In this document: positions 1 to 5,698 of the stretch, in pieces
Numbering within the stretch: position 1 is the stretch's first letter
Layout of the letters: each line of letters starts with the position of its first letter
Assembly (NCBI GenBank): GCA_003670825.1
Contig: QWQL01000131.1
Span: 1 to 5,872, forward strand
Length of the DNA: 5,872 bases
Direction of reading: 5' to 3'
Source: Planctomycetota bacterium
Lineage (GTDB): Bacteria; Planctomycetota; Planctomycetia; Pirellulales; UBA1268
Translations under genes and position numbers: made by a program
The notes under the pieces: model-generated
The model's database searches: none
What the model was told of the DNA's origin: nothing
What the model saw: only the letters and a program-made list of their open reading frames with translations

Positions 1-190
1 ACGTTCACCGTGTAGGTCTGCTCGACCGACTCGGTGTAGGGGACCTGGACGGTGTATTCGGCCGTCTTGGTCTCCGTCACGTTCTTGTTGACCGTGTAGT
101 TCACGGTCTTGGAACGAGTCTCGGGAACCTGCACGGTGACCGTGCGGGTCTTCGTCTCGGTCCGCGGGACGCGCTTGTTGACCGTGTAGG
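1..190 (-). repeat. In-gene tandem repeats encoding YTV(N/Q) units
   Basis: The coding sequence repeats at DNA level. The 16-mer CTTGTTGACCGTGTAG (plus strand) occurs at 84-99 and 174-189, exactly 90 bases or 30 codons apart. An ACCGTGTAGGTC-GCTCG block recurs at 7-24 and 181-198, 58 codons apart, with one base changed. The protein spacings (30, 14 and 14 residues between successive YTV tyrosines) suggest a unit of about 14-15 residues, sometimes doubled. The array continues beyond the window edge, so its full copy number cannot be seen. Confidence 0.8.
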
Positions 191-446
191 TCCGCTCGCG
201 CGTCTCGGTGGTGTACTCCGTGCTCGTGACCGTCTTCATCTCGGTCACGTACTGCTTCTGGTACACCGTCTTCGTGCCGCACGAAGCGGCAACGCCACCA
301 CAATCACCGCTGCTGACGACGGCACTGCCTTCGCAGCCACCTTCGCAACCGCCGGCGCAGGCTCCGCAGTCGGCAGCCCACGTGCTGGTGCACATGGCGA
401 CGACGGCGAAAGCCGGCAGCAGGCAAGAAAGAACTTTACGAATCAC
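1..446 (-). CDS. Secreted cysteine-rich YTV-repeat protein, planctomycete cell-wall type (partial, C-terminus beyond window)
   Basis: This gene reads leftward and runs off the window after 148 codons. I chose the GTG at 444-446 because a strong GGAGG (complement of 452-456) sits five bases upstream. The only other nearby start, Met18, lies inside the signal peptide. Residues 1-24 form a signal peptide: IRK, then a hydrophobic core, then TWA before the likely cleavage. The mature N-terminus (about 25-57) is Gly/Ala-rich with six cysteines at 27, 30, 34, 38, 49 and 56, arranged as CxxCxxxCxxxC plus two more. From about residue 60 the protein is Thr/Val/Glu/Lys-rich with YTV motifs at Tyr87, 117, 131 and 145, mostly followed by Asn and separated by VP-E-T segments. 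This matches the planctomycete YTV domain, first described in Rhodopirellula baltica. From memory, such proteins were reported in its cell-wall fraction. I infer a structural envelope protein, perhaps disulfide cross-linked. The domain call is solid; the role is inferred. Confidence 0.85.
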   Translation of the reverse strand, partial: MIRKVLSCLLPAFAVVAMCTSTWAADCGACAGGCEGGCEGSAVVSSGDCGGVAASCGTKTVYQKQYVTEMKTVTSTEYTTETRERTYTVNKRVPRTETKTRTVTVQVPETRSKTVNYTVNKNVTETKTAEYTVQVPYTESVEQTYTVN

Positions 447-455
447 GCAAACCTC

Positions 456-480
456 CAGGAAAAAGAAGAAACACAAAGAA
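456..480 (-). promoter_or_regulatory. Pyrimidine-rich translation leader ahead of the YTV gene
   Basis: On the minus strand the bases just upstream of the GGAGG ribosome site are almost all pyrimidine (CTTTGTGTTTCTTCTTTTTCC). This stands out in a GC-rich genome. U/C-rich, unstructured leaders next to a strong Shine-Dalgarno site are known to favour ribosome loading through protein S1. I infer that the gene is highly expressed, which fits a structural envelope protein. It is a compositional observation, not a defined motif. Confidence 0.4.
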
Positions 481-514
481 GATCGAGCAGGTTTTTTCAA
501 ACGTGCCCAAACGT

Positions 515-550
515 CGGTCGGCCGAAGAGCACACGCTCTTCCGACGACCG
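515..550. promoter_or_regulatory. Long hairpin in the upstream region of the YTV gene
   Basis: Bases 524-530 (GAAGAGC) pair perfectly with 535-541 (GCTCTTC) around an ACAC loop. After a 3x3 internal loop, 515-520 (CGGTCG) pair with 545-550 (CGACCG), giving 13 base pairs in all. If the YTV transcript starts near 570, this hairpin lies in its 5' leader. Neither strand has a clear T-run directly after the stem, so it is a poor intrinsic terminator. An RNA-stability element or protein-binding dyad fits better. It could also be chance, but 13 pairs is long. Confidence 0.5.
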
Positions 551-578
551 AAACGCTCGGCCGCCTGATAAGATGGAT

Positions 579-597
579 AGATTACGTTGACTAATCT
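579..597. promoter_or_regulatory. AT-rich perfect dyad, candidate operator (AGATTA-N7-TAATCT)
   Basis: A six-base perfect inverted repeat, AGATTA at 579-584 and TAATCT at 592-597, is separated by seven bases. It lies in one of the few AT-rich patches of the window, about 135 bases upstream of the YTV start codon. The shape and spacing resemble the binding site of a dimeric helix-turn-helix regulator. It overlaps the -10-like element and spacer of the possible promoter at 579-606, as an operator would. No regulator gene is in view. Confidence 0.35.
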
Positions 598-606
598 GGC
601 TTTCAA
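579..606 (-). promoter_or_regulatory. Possible sigma70-like promoter for the YTV gene
   Basis: Reading leftward, TTGAAA (complement of 601-606) is followed after 16 bases by TAATCT (complement of 579-584). The -35-like box is a good match to TTGACA, but the -10-like box matches TATAAT at only three of six positions. Location supports it: it is AT-rich, upstream of a gene with a strong ribosome site, and would give a leader of roughly 125 bases. Planctomycete promoters are poorly defined, so this is a weak call. Confidence 0.28.
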
Positions 607-841
607 GTGACAGGGTGAGCCAAAATCGGATTTTCACGGATTCCCGGTCGGCCCGGTTCGCTGCGAGGCCAGTCGGAGGGGCTCACCCCCATGAATTGGC
701 CGGGATTCCGCGATCTTCTCGGCCGGGTTTTCCGGCCGGTTTTTCGGCAGGGCGGGCCGCGAGTGCGGCAGTCTTTCGCCGCGCGATGCCTGCCCGCCAG
801 TCCCGACAGTGGGGACGAGAGGTGGCCTGACCGCCGATTTC
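598..841. other. Gene-free, hairpin-rich stretch downstream of the HAD-SGNH gene
   Basis: Together with 447-597 this makes 395 bases with no credible gene. Open frames here are Arg/Pro/Ala-rich and look like GC-bias artefacts. Several inverted repeats occur: AAAATC-G-GATTTT at 622-634; GGGG-CTCA-CCCC at 678-689; the T-tailed hairpin at 720-744; a nested structure in which 751-757 (GGCGGGC) pair with 792-798 and 763-769 pair with 778-784; and GTCCC/GGGAC at 800-816, about 26 bases past the stop codon at 842. The last two may form the 3' end of the minus-strand transcript, but neither has a T-run on that strand. Confidence 0.5.
720..745 (+). terminator. Intrinsic-terminator-like hairpin with T5 tail, no obvious parent gene
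   Basis: CGGCCGG (720-726) and CCGGCCG (732-738) form a perfect seven-pair GC stem around a GTTTT loop, followed by GTTTTT (739-744). This is the textbook layout of a Rho-independent terminator on the plus strand. No credible plus-strand gene lies upstream in the window. It might stop antisense transcription toward the HAD-SGNH gene, or end an unrecognised small RNA. On the minus strand there is no T-run after the stem. Confidence 0.35.
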
Positions 842-2722
842 CTACGGTTTGCTCACCAAATCCCGCAGGAGCGGCCGCAAAATCTCGGCGCGGCGGGAGT
901 TGCCGATCGTGCTCGGGTGCTGCATGTCGTCGAGGAAGCATTCGGCGGCGGGCTTGCCGTCGGGGCCGAGAAACGCCGCATTCGCATCGAGGTAGACGAT
1001 CTTCGCGTCTCCGCGGGAGTCGATCACGGTTTTGATGGCGGCGTTGGCCGCGACTTGCCGCTCAAGCTGATCCCAGCGCTTCACGGTCGGCGAGATCGCC
1101 AGGAACGCGATCGTCGCCTCCGGGTGGTCGCCGCGAAGCGCCTCGACGAGCCGCTCGAATGCAACGCGGATCTCGTCGGTGCTCATGCCGGCGGCGACGT
1201 CGTTCGTGCCGGCGGCGACCACGATCACCCGCGGCTTCGGAGCCGCCACCAGTCGCGGCGCGAACTCGGCCAACTCCACGAGCCGGCAGCCCCCGACCCC
1301 GCGATTGATCACGTTCATGCCGGGAAAGTCATCGGCGAGCGTTGTCCACATGCGGATGTTGGATGACCCGAGCAGGACGATGCCACCGGCCTCGGGCGGC
1401 GTGTCACGGTCGGCCTGTTCGTAGACGGCAAGCTCCTGCTCCCACTTTGTCGGCGGCGGCCCCTCGGCCGCAGGCTCCACAGGCGGAGCCGGCGAGGGCT
1501 CGGCCGATCCGGATGCGGCAGCCGGGGCGATCGGTGCCACCACCTGCGGGGCGATCGCGGCCGGCGCCGGCGGGACGGCCGCCGCTCTCTTGGCCAGCGG
1601 CTTGGCGAACACCTGCTTCCAGTCGTTCGCCATTCGCACCACCTGCCAGCCGTACGTGGCAGCGGCATCGAGCGATTCGTTGCCCGGTTCACCGTAGGCC
1701 ATCTCCCGGGCATCGTCGTCGTGGAGCACGAGCAGTTGCAGACTGGGCCGGTCGCCCGCCTGCGACCAGCGGAGCATCTCGATGTCACCCGTGGTGCCCA
1801 CGTTGCCGACGGCGAGGATTGGCCGACGGCCGATGTGTTCGCCGATGCTGACGGGCTTCCGCTCCTCGTCGTTGAGCACGTGGAGCTGCGGCAGCACGAC
1901 GAGGTCGAGCCGCCGGTTCGGGGTTTTTTCGTTGTCGGGCGAAGGCTCCTCGACCTCCCGAAGCTCGGTCAGTGGCCGGGACGCGATGACGCGTTCGGGG
2001 CCGATGCCATACCAGAGCTCCGCCGCGGGCCGCATGAAATGCACGCCGCTCCCCGAGCAGATCCAGACGGCAAATCCCTTCGCCTCGAGCAGCGCCACCA
2101 GCTCCTTCATCGGCTGGTAGGCGACGTCACCGAGGGGCACGTCAAACGCGGGGTGCCGGGCGGTCCGCAGAAAATCTCGCGCCTCCGCTTCGAGCTTTTC
2201 CTCGGGCACGCCGGCGAGCGTGGAGAAGGTGAGGTCGGTGAAAAACTTCTTACCCAAACGGCGGACAAACTCCAGGTCACCGGTCAGCAGCGTCGCGAAG
2301 GGCTCCTCGTGCGCCAGTTCCGGCCGGCGGTCCACCAGCGCCTTGACGCGGTCGACGAGAAACATGCCGTGCATCAACGGCTTTTCGCAGACGAGCGTGC
2401 CGTCGTGGTCGAAGACGGCGATTCGCTCGGCCCGTGGCACGAAGGTCGGCGCCGACTCCGTGGTGACGGCGGCGACAAAGTCGAGGATCGCCTGCTTGGT
2501 CGGACCGTCGTTCCAGGAGGGCAGCGGGTCGACAGGCCCTGTTCGCTGACCGGTCGTCACCACCGGCTGGGCCTGCTGCAGAGCCGCTGGCTTCGTGCCG
2601 AGCCACACGGCCGCAGCCAGCAGACCGAGGGCCACCAGTGGAACAGCCACCGCGGACGTCGCGGACGACCGCTCGTGGGCCGGCTCCACTCGATTGTGTT
2701 CGGGCGATGCTTCGTCAGACAT
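842..2722 (-). CDS. Membrane-anchored fusion of a HAD-type phosphatase and an SGNH/GDSL esterase
   Basis: The product has 626 residues. I chose the ATG at 2720-2722 because AGGAG sits about nine bases upstream; a GTG 12 codons earlier lacks such support. Residues 24-42 form one hydrophobic segment, an anchor or uncleaved signal, so both domains are probably periplasmic. Residues 68-375 are a HAD hydrolase of the type beginning PSWNDGPTKQAILDFV: motif I is DHDGT (Asp105, Asp107), motif II is ICSGSG (Ser223), motif III is probably Lys289, and motif IV ends in GD-IEML (Asp313). Motif IV reads GNVGTTGD where the family normally has GN-x-x-GD, two residues more. A Pro/Ala linker (380-425) follows. 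Residues 445-626 are an SGNH hydrolase: block I LLGSSNIRMW (nucleophile Ser454), block II NRGVGG followed by Cys479 where Ser is usual, block III GTND (Asn507), and block V DxxH (Asp599, His602). It is likely a phosphomonoesterase plus an acyl esterase; substrates are unknown. The fusion is uninterrupted and both active sites look largely intact. Confidence 0.88.
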   Translation of the reverse strand: MSDEASPEHNRVEPAHERSSATSAVAVPLVALGLLAAAVWLGTKPAALQQAQPVVTTGQRTGPVDPLPSWNDGPTKQAILDFVAAVTTESAPTFVPRAERIAVFDHDGTLVCEKPLMHGMFLVDRVKALVDRRPELAHEEPFATLLTGDLEFVRRLGKKFFTDLTFSTLAGVPEEKLEAEARDFLRTARHPAFDVPLGDVAYQPMKELVALLEAKGFAVWICSGSGVHFMRPAAELWYGIGPERVIASRPLTELREVEEPSPDNEKTPNRRLDLVVLPQLHVLNDEERKPVSIGEHIGRRPILAVGNVGTTGDIEMLRWSQAGDRPSLQLLVLHDDDAREMAYGEPGNESLDAAATYGWQVVRMANDWKQVFAKPLAKRAAAVPPAPAAIAPQVVAPIAPAAASGSAEPSPAPPVEPAAEGPPPTKWEQELAVYEQADRDTPPEAGGIVLLGSSNIRMWTTLADDFPGMNVINRGVGGCRLVELAEFAPRLVAAPKPRVIVVAAGTNDVAAGMSTDEIRVAFERLVEALRGDHPEATIAFLAISPTVKRWDQLERQVAANAAIKTVIDSRGDAKIVYLDANAAFLGPDGKPAAECFLDDMQHPSTIGNSRRAEILRPLLRDLVSKP

Positions 2723-2899
2723 GGGCGGAACTCCTGGCGGCGGGCAAGAACATCCCACACGATACCCTGCGCTCCGCAGGGATGCGAGAAATGCTGGTTC
2801 CCTCGGGAACGCTCGTCAGGCGGTGTTCCCCGGGCTGCCGCCGGGGTATCCTCCGCGGCGGGAGGATTCATCCGTATACCGCTCCAGGGAGTGTTTCGC
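2723..2899. promoter_or_regulatory. Divergent intergenic region with clustered inverted repeats
   Basis: This 177-bp gap separates two divergently read genes, so it must hold both starts of transcription unless one gene is read from further away. No convincing -35/-10 pair is visible on either strand. It holds four inverted repeats: CCCTGCG-CTC-CGCAGGG (2765-2781), GTTCCC-TC-GGGAAC (2797-2810), CCCCGG-N7-CCGGGG (2828-2846) and CCTCC-N6-GGAGG (2850-2865). An outer pair, GGTAT (2845-2849) with ATACC (2876-2880), encloses the last hairpin and shares two bases with the third, so those two folds compete. The esterase ribosome site AGGGAG (2886-2891) follows directly. The CTCC at 2851-2854 could also pair with its GGAG. 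A structured regulatory leader is possible but unproven. Confidence 0.45.
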
Positions 2900-4465
2900 A
2901 TGTTTGCCAGGTTCGTCGCCGCCACCGCCGCCCTGCTCGCCGTCATTTCCGTCGCCCGCGCCGACGTGTCGCTCAACAACATGTTCGGTGACCACATGGT
3001 GCTGCAGCAGGGCATTGCCAACCGGGTGTGGGGCAAGGCCGATCCCGGCGAGGAGGTGACCGTGGGCTTGGCGGGCCAGTCGAAGTCGGTCGTGGCCGCA
3101 GCGGACGGCTCCTGGCAGGTGCAACTGGATCCCGTGCGGGAGTATGGCGGTCCGCACACGCTCACGGTGCGGGGCAAGAACACCGTCACCTTCACCGACG
3201 TGCTCATCGGCGAGGTCTGGGTCTGCTCCGGACAGTCGAACATGCAGTGGGCCGTGAACCAGTCCAATGATGCGGATCTGGAAAAGGCCGCCGCGACCTT
3301 TCCGAACATCCGCTTTGTCTCCGTGCCGCAGGTGGGCACGCAGGAGCCGCAGCGAAACTTCAACGGGCAGTGGCAGGTCTGTTCGCCGGAGACCGTGGGC
3401 GAGTTCTCCGCCGTCGGCTACTTCTTCGGTCGCCAGCTCTCCCAGACGCTGGGCGTGCCCGTGGGGTTGATCGACAACGCCTGGGGCGGCAGTGCGGCGG
3501 AGGCCTGGGTCGAGCGCGACAAGCTCGCCGCCCATCCGACGCTCAAGGCCATCCACGAGAAGTGGCTCACCGAGGAGGCAAATCTCGAGGCCGCGACGGC
3601 AGAGTTTGAGAAGAAGCTCGCCGCCTGGAAGGAGGTCGCCACGAAGGCGAAAGCCGAGGGCAAGCCCGAGCCCGCCGCCAAGCCTCAGGGCCCGGACCAC
3701 CGCATGAAGGGCAACGCCCGCCCCGGCAACATCCATTCCGGCGTGCTCACGCCCTCGATCGGCTACGGCATCAAGGGAGCGATCTGGTACCAGGGCGAGT
3801 CGAACGCCGGCCGGGCCTATCAATACCGCGAACTCTTCCCGTTCATGATCAAGACCTGGCGGGAGGAGTGGGGCCTCGGTGACTTCCCTTTTTATTGGGT
3901 GCAACTCGCCGACTTCAAGGCGGAGAAGGCGGAGCCCGCCGAGAGCGACTGGGCGGAACTCCGCGAGGCCCAGACGATGACGATGAAGGCCCTGCCCGCC
4001 ACCGGCGAGGCGGTGATCATCGACCTCGGCGAGGGCAAGGACATCCACCCGATGAATAAACAGGACGTCGCCAAGCGGCTGGCCCGGTGGGCGCTGGCCG
4101 AGACCTACAAACGGCCCGGGATCGCCTGTCGAAGCCCGCTCTACCAGGGCTTGGAGAAGGACGGCGCGAAGCTCGTGCTGGCGTTCGAGCATGTGCCTGG
4201 CGGCGGCAAGGGATGGCGGCCGTTCGACGTGAATGAGCCGATCGGCTTCACGATCGCAGCCGCCGACCGGGTGTTCGTGCCGGCCAAGGCGAAGATCAGG
4301 GATGATGGTCGGATCGAGGTCTGGAACGAGGCGGTGGCCGAGCCGGTCGCGGTCCGCTACGCCTGGGCCGACAACCCAGTCTGCAACCTCTACGCCACCG
4401 GCGGACTGCCACTGACGCCGTTCCGCACCGACGACTTTCCCGGTGTGACCGCCACGGCCAAGTGA
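2900..4465 (+). CDS. Secreted sialate O-acetylesterase (SASA-family SGNH hydrolase)
   Basis: The product has 521 residues. I chose the ATG at 2900 because AGGGAG lies eight bases upstream and it opens a clean signal peptide (1-21, MFARF..., ending AR-A before Asp22). An in-frame GTG three codons earlier overlaps the ribosome site and is less likely. Residues 22-103 form the N-terminal beta domain typical of the family (NMFGDHMVLQQ, later WQVQL and HTLTVRG). The catalytic block SGQSNMQW holds Ser113. The family motif GAIWYQGESNA covers 293-303, and DIHP at 381-384 gives His383, the expected base, with its conserved NKQDVAKRLARWAL tail. A charged Glu/Lys/Ala helix of about 50 residues (212-265) is inserted between the serine and QGES blocks. 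The family removes O-acetyl groups from sialic acids, and relatives act on acetylated plant or algal glycans. With no sialic-acid genes nearby, the true substrate may be an acetylated polysaccharide. It is divergent from the HAD-SGNH gene; location is periplasmic or extracellular. Confidence 0.92.
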   Translation: MFARFVAATAALLAVISVARADVSLNNMFGDHMVLQQGIANRVWGKADPGEEVTVGLAGQSKSVVAAADGSWQVQLDPVREYGGPHTLTVRGKNTVTFTDVLIGEVWVCSGQSNMQWAVNQSNDADLEKAAATFPNIRFVSVPQVGTQEPQRNFNGQWQVCSPETVGEFSAVGYFFGRQLSQTLGVPVGLIDNAWGGSAAEAWVERDKLAAHPTLKAIHEKWLTEEANLEAATAEFEKKLAAWKEVATKAKAEGKPEPAAKPQGPDHRMKGNARPGNIHSGVLTPSIGYGIKGAIWYQGESNAGRAYQYRELFPFMIKTWREEWGLGDFPFYWVQLADFKAEKAEPAESDWAELREAQTMTMKALPATGEAVIIDLGEGKDIHPMNKQDVAKRLARWALAETYKRPGIACRSPLYQGLEKDGAKLVLAFEHVPGGGKGWRPFDVNEPIGFTIAAADRVFVPAKAKIRDDGRIEVWNEAVAEPVAVRYAWADNPVCNLYATGGLPLTPFRTDDFPGVTATAK

Positions 4466-4561
4466 CTGTGCGATTCGGGCGGAAAGCGGTAGGCTCAAGA
4501 CTCTGAATGGGATGCTGCTACCGAGCGGGCGTGGCGATGGCACGACCAAGGAGGGTGATTC

Positions 4562-5698
4562 GTGAGCGATCGGACGTGGGTATGTTCCGCCGCGGCGATG
4601 ATGGCTGCGGTGCTGGCGGTTGGTGGCTGTTCGACGGGCCCGTCCGAGCAGGATATCGGTGCCGCCCGAGTCGAGCCCGAACTCCGGGCCGCGCCGCGGG
4701 CCGCCGGATCCGTGCCCATGGTGATCGCAGCACCCCGGCCATTCGCGAGTTCGCGGCCCGCACCGTTTCTCAGCGGTGTGGGCGCGCCCCGGCACCTACC
4801 GCCGGCGGCTGGCAGGGTCACACAGGATGAGACCGAGCGGGGTGAGATCACCGCCATGCTCGGTGCGTACCTTCGCGACTTCAACCGGCACGATGCCGCC
4901 GCGGTCGTCGGTCACTGGAGCGAGCACGGGGAGAACCTCGACCTCGACACCGGCGATGTGACCCGTGGCCGCGAGGAAGTTGGCGGCGTGTTCGCCACGC
5001 TGTTCGCCGAGGATGCCGAGGCTGCGATCGATATCGATGTGCAGGCGATCCGGCCGGTGCGACACGACGTGGCCGTGGTCGATGGCACGTCGACCGTGCG
5101 GTTTGGCGACGGTGGCCAGGCCGGCAGTCGATTTTCGGCCGTCGTCGTCAAGCACGACGGCCGCTGGCTGCTGGAGAGCGTCCGCGAGGCGGCGCAGCCC
5201 GAGGCGTCTTCGGGCGGGCATCCACTGGAGCAGCTCACCTGGCTGCTTGGCACGTGGGACGACGTGGGCCCCGGCGTGGCCGCGAGCACGCGGTGCTTCT
5301 GGAGCGCCGGGAATGCTTTTTTGATCCGCACCCATGCCGTGTCTTCGAATGGCGACGAGGAGCCGCGGCCGATGGCTGGCGACGGCCGCATTCCGGGGCT
5401 CCTGCCGGCAGCCGACGTGGCCGATCGCGAGGTCATGGAAATCATCGGCTGGGATCCCGAGAGCCAAGTCATCCGCTCGTGGGTGTTTGCATCGACGGGA
5501 CGGTTCGCCGAGGGAACCTGGACCCGCGACGGAGACGATTGGAAGGTGCGCGTCGAGGGACGGGGCGTTGACGCAGGGCGGAGCAGTGAGTGCGTCATGG
5601 TCCGTGCCGGAGCCGACGAACTGGCGGTGCGGGGCACGAGCGACGGCCTAGCCGCGGCGCTGGTGCCGGTGTGTGATTTTATCCGCACCGCGCGGTGA
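4562..5698 (+). CDS. Lipoprotein with SnoaL/NTF2-like domain and C-terminal WLLGTW domain
   Basis: The product has 378 residues. The GTG at 4562 is supported by GGAGGG six bases upstream (4550-4555). Residues 1-22 are a lipoprotein signal ending V-G-G before Cys23, the lipidation site; Ser24 follows, so outer-membrane sorting is plausible if such sorting operates here. Residues 24-90 are a Pro/Ala/Arg-rich, probably disordered spacer. Residues 95-218 resemble the SnoaL-like / SgcJ-EcaC (NTF2 fold) family: an opening helix EITAMLGAYLRDFNRHD, then HWSEHGENLDLDTG, and a closing strand pair with DGRWLLESVREA. Residues 220-378 start LEQLTWLLGTW and contain IIGWDPESQVIRSWVF and EGTWTRDGDDWKVRV, a beta-rich pattern suggesting a lipocalin-like barrel. 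I know this pairing from planctomycete proteins of unknown function. NTF2-like pockets bind small molecules, and enzymatic activity cannot be read from sequence. It follows the esterase gene by 96 bases, with no clear terminator between, so co-transcription is possible. Its stop overlaps the next gene. Confidence 0.85.
   Translation: MSDRTWVCSAAAMMAAVLAVGGCSTGPSEQDIGAARVEPELRAAPRAAGSVPMVIAAPRPFASSRPAPFLSGVGAPRHLPPAAGRVTQDETERGEITAMLGAYLRDFNRHDAAAVVGHWSEHGENLDLDTGDVTRGREEVGGVFATLFAEDAEAAIDIDVQAIRPVRHDVAVVDGTSTVRFGDGGQAGSRFSAVVVKHDGRWLLESVREAAQPEASSGGHPLEQLTWLLGTWDDVGPGVAASTRCFWSAGNAFLIRTHAVSSNGDEEPRPMAGDGRIPGLLPAADVADREVMEIIGWDPESQVIRSWVFASTGRFAEGTWTRDGDDWKVRVEGRGVDAGRSSECVMVRAGADELAVRGTSDGLAAALVPVCDFIRTAR

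Noticed and set aside
1..190. The regular repeats at the left end as a possible CRISPR or intergenic repeat array
   Set aside because: The repeats stay in frame, encode YTV motifs, and vary at codon level with no uniform spacers, so they are protein repeats.
208..594. A 128-codon plus-strand open frame over the YTV gene start
   Set aside because: It lies opposite the YTV coding sequence and its leader. The Pro/Gln-rich stretch is the antisense of the cysteine-rich head, and no ribosome site supports it.
603..941. A 112-codon minus-strand frame past the end of the HAD-SGNH gene
   Set aside because: It is out of frame with and overlaps the esterase C-terminus, is very Arg/Pro-rich, and has no ribosome site or family pattern.
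2723..2758. A 12-codon N-terminal extension of the HAD-SGNH protein from a GTG at 2758
   Set aside because: The ATG at 2722 has AGGAG at a suitable distance, and that AGGAG would lie inside the extended coding region.
1721..4465. A 914-codon plus-strand open frame covering the sialate esterase and extending far upstream
   Set aside because: The upstream half is antisense to the HAD-SGNH gene and reads as low-complexity Arg/His/Gly-rich sequence. The real esterase begins at 2900, with a ribosome site and signal peptide.
4466..4561. Possible promoter around TAGGCT (4490-4495) ahead of the lipoprotein gene
   Set aside because: The -10-like box is weak and no -35 match lies at the right spacing, so co-transcription with the esterase cannot be excluded.
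2816..4795. A 659-codon minus-strand open frame opposite the sialate esterase
   Set aside because: It is a mirror frame produced by GC-biased codons on the opposite strand. It has no recognisable motifs, and the plus strand carries clear family motifs.
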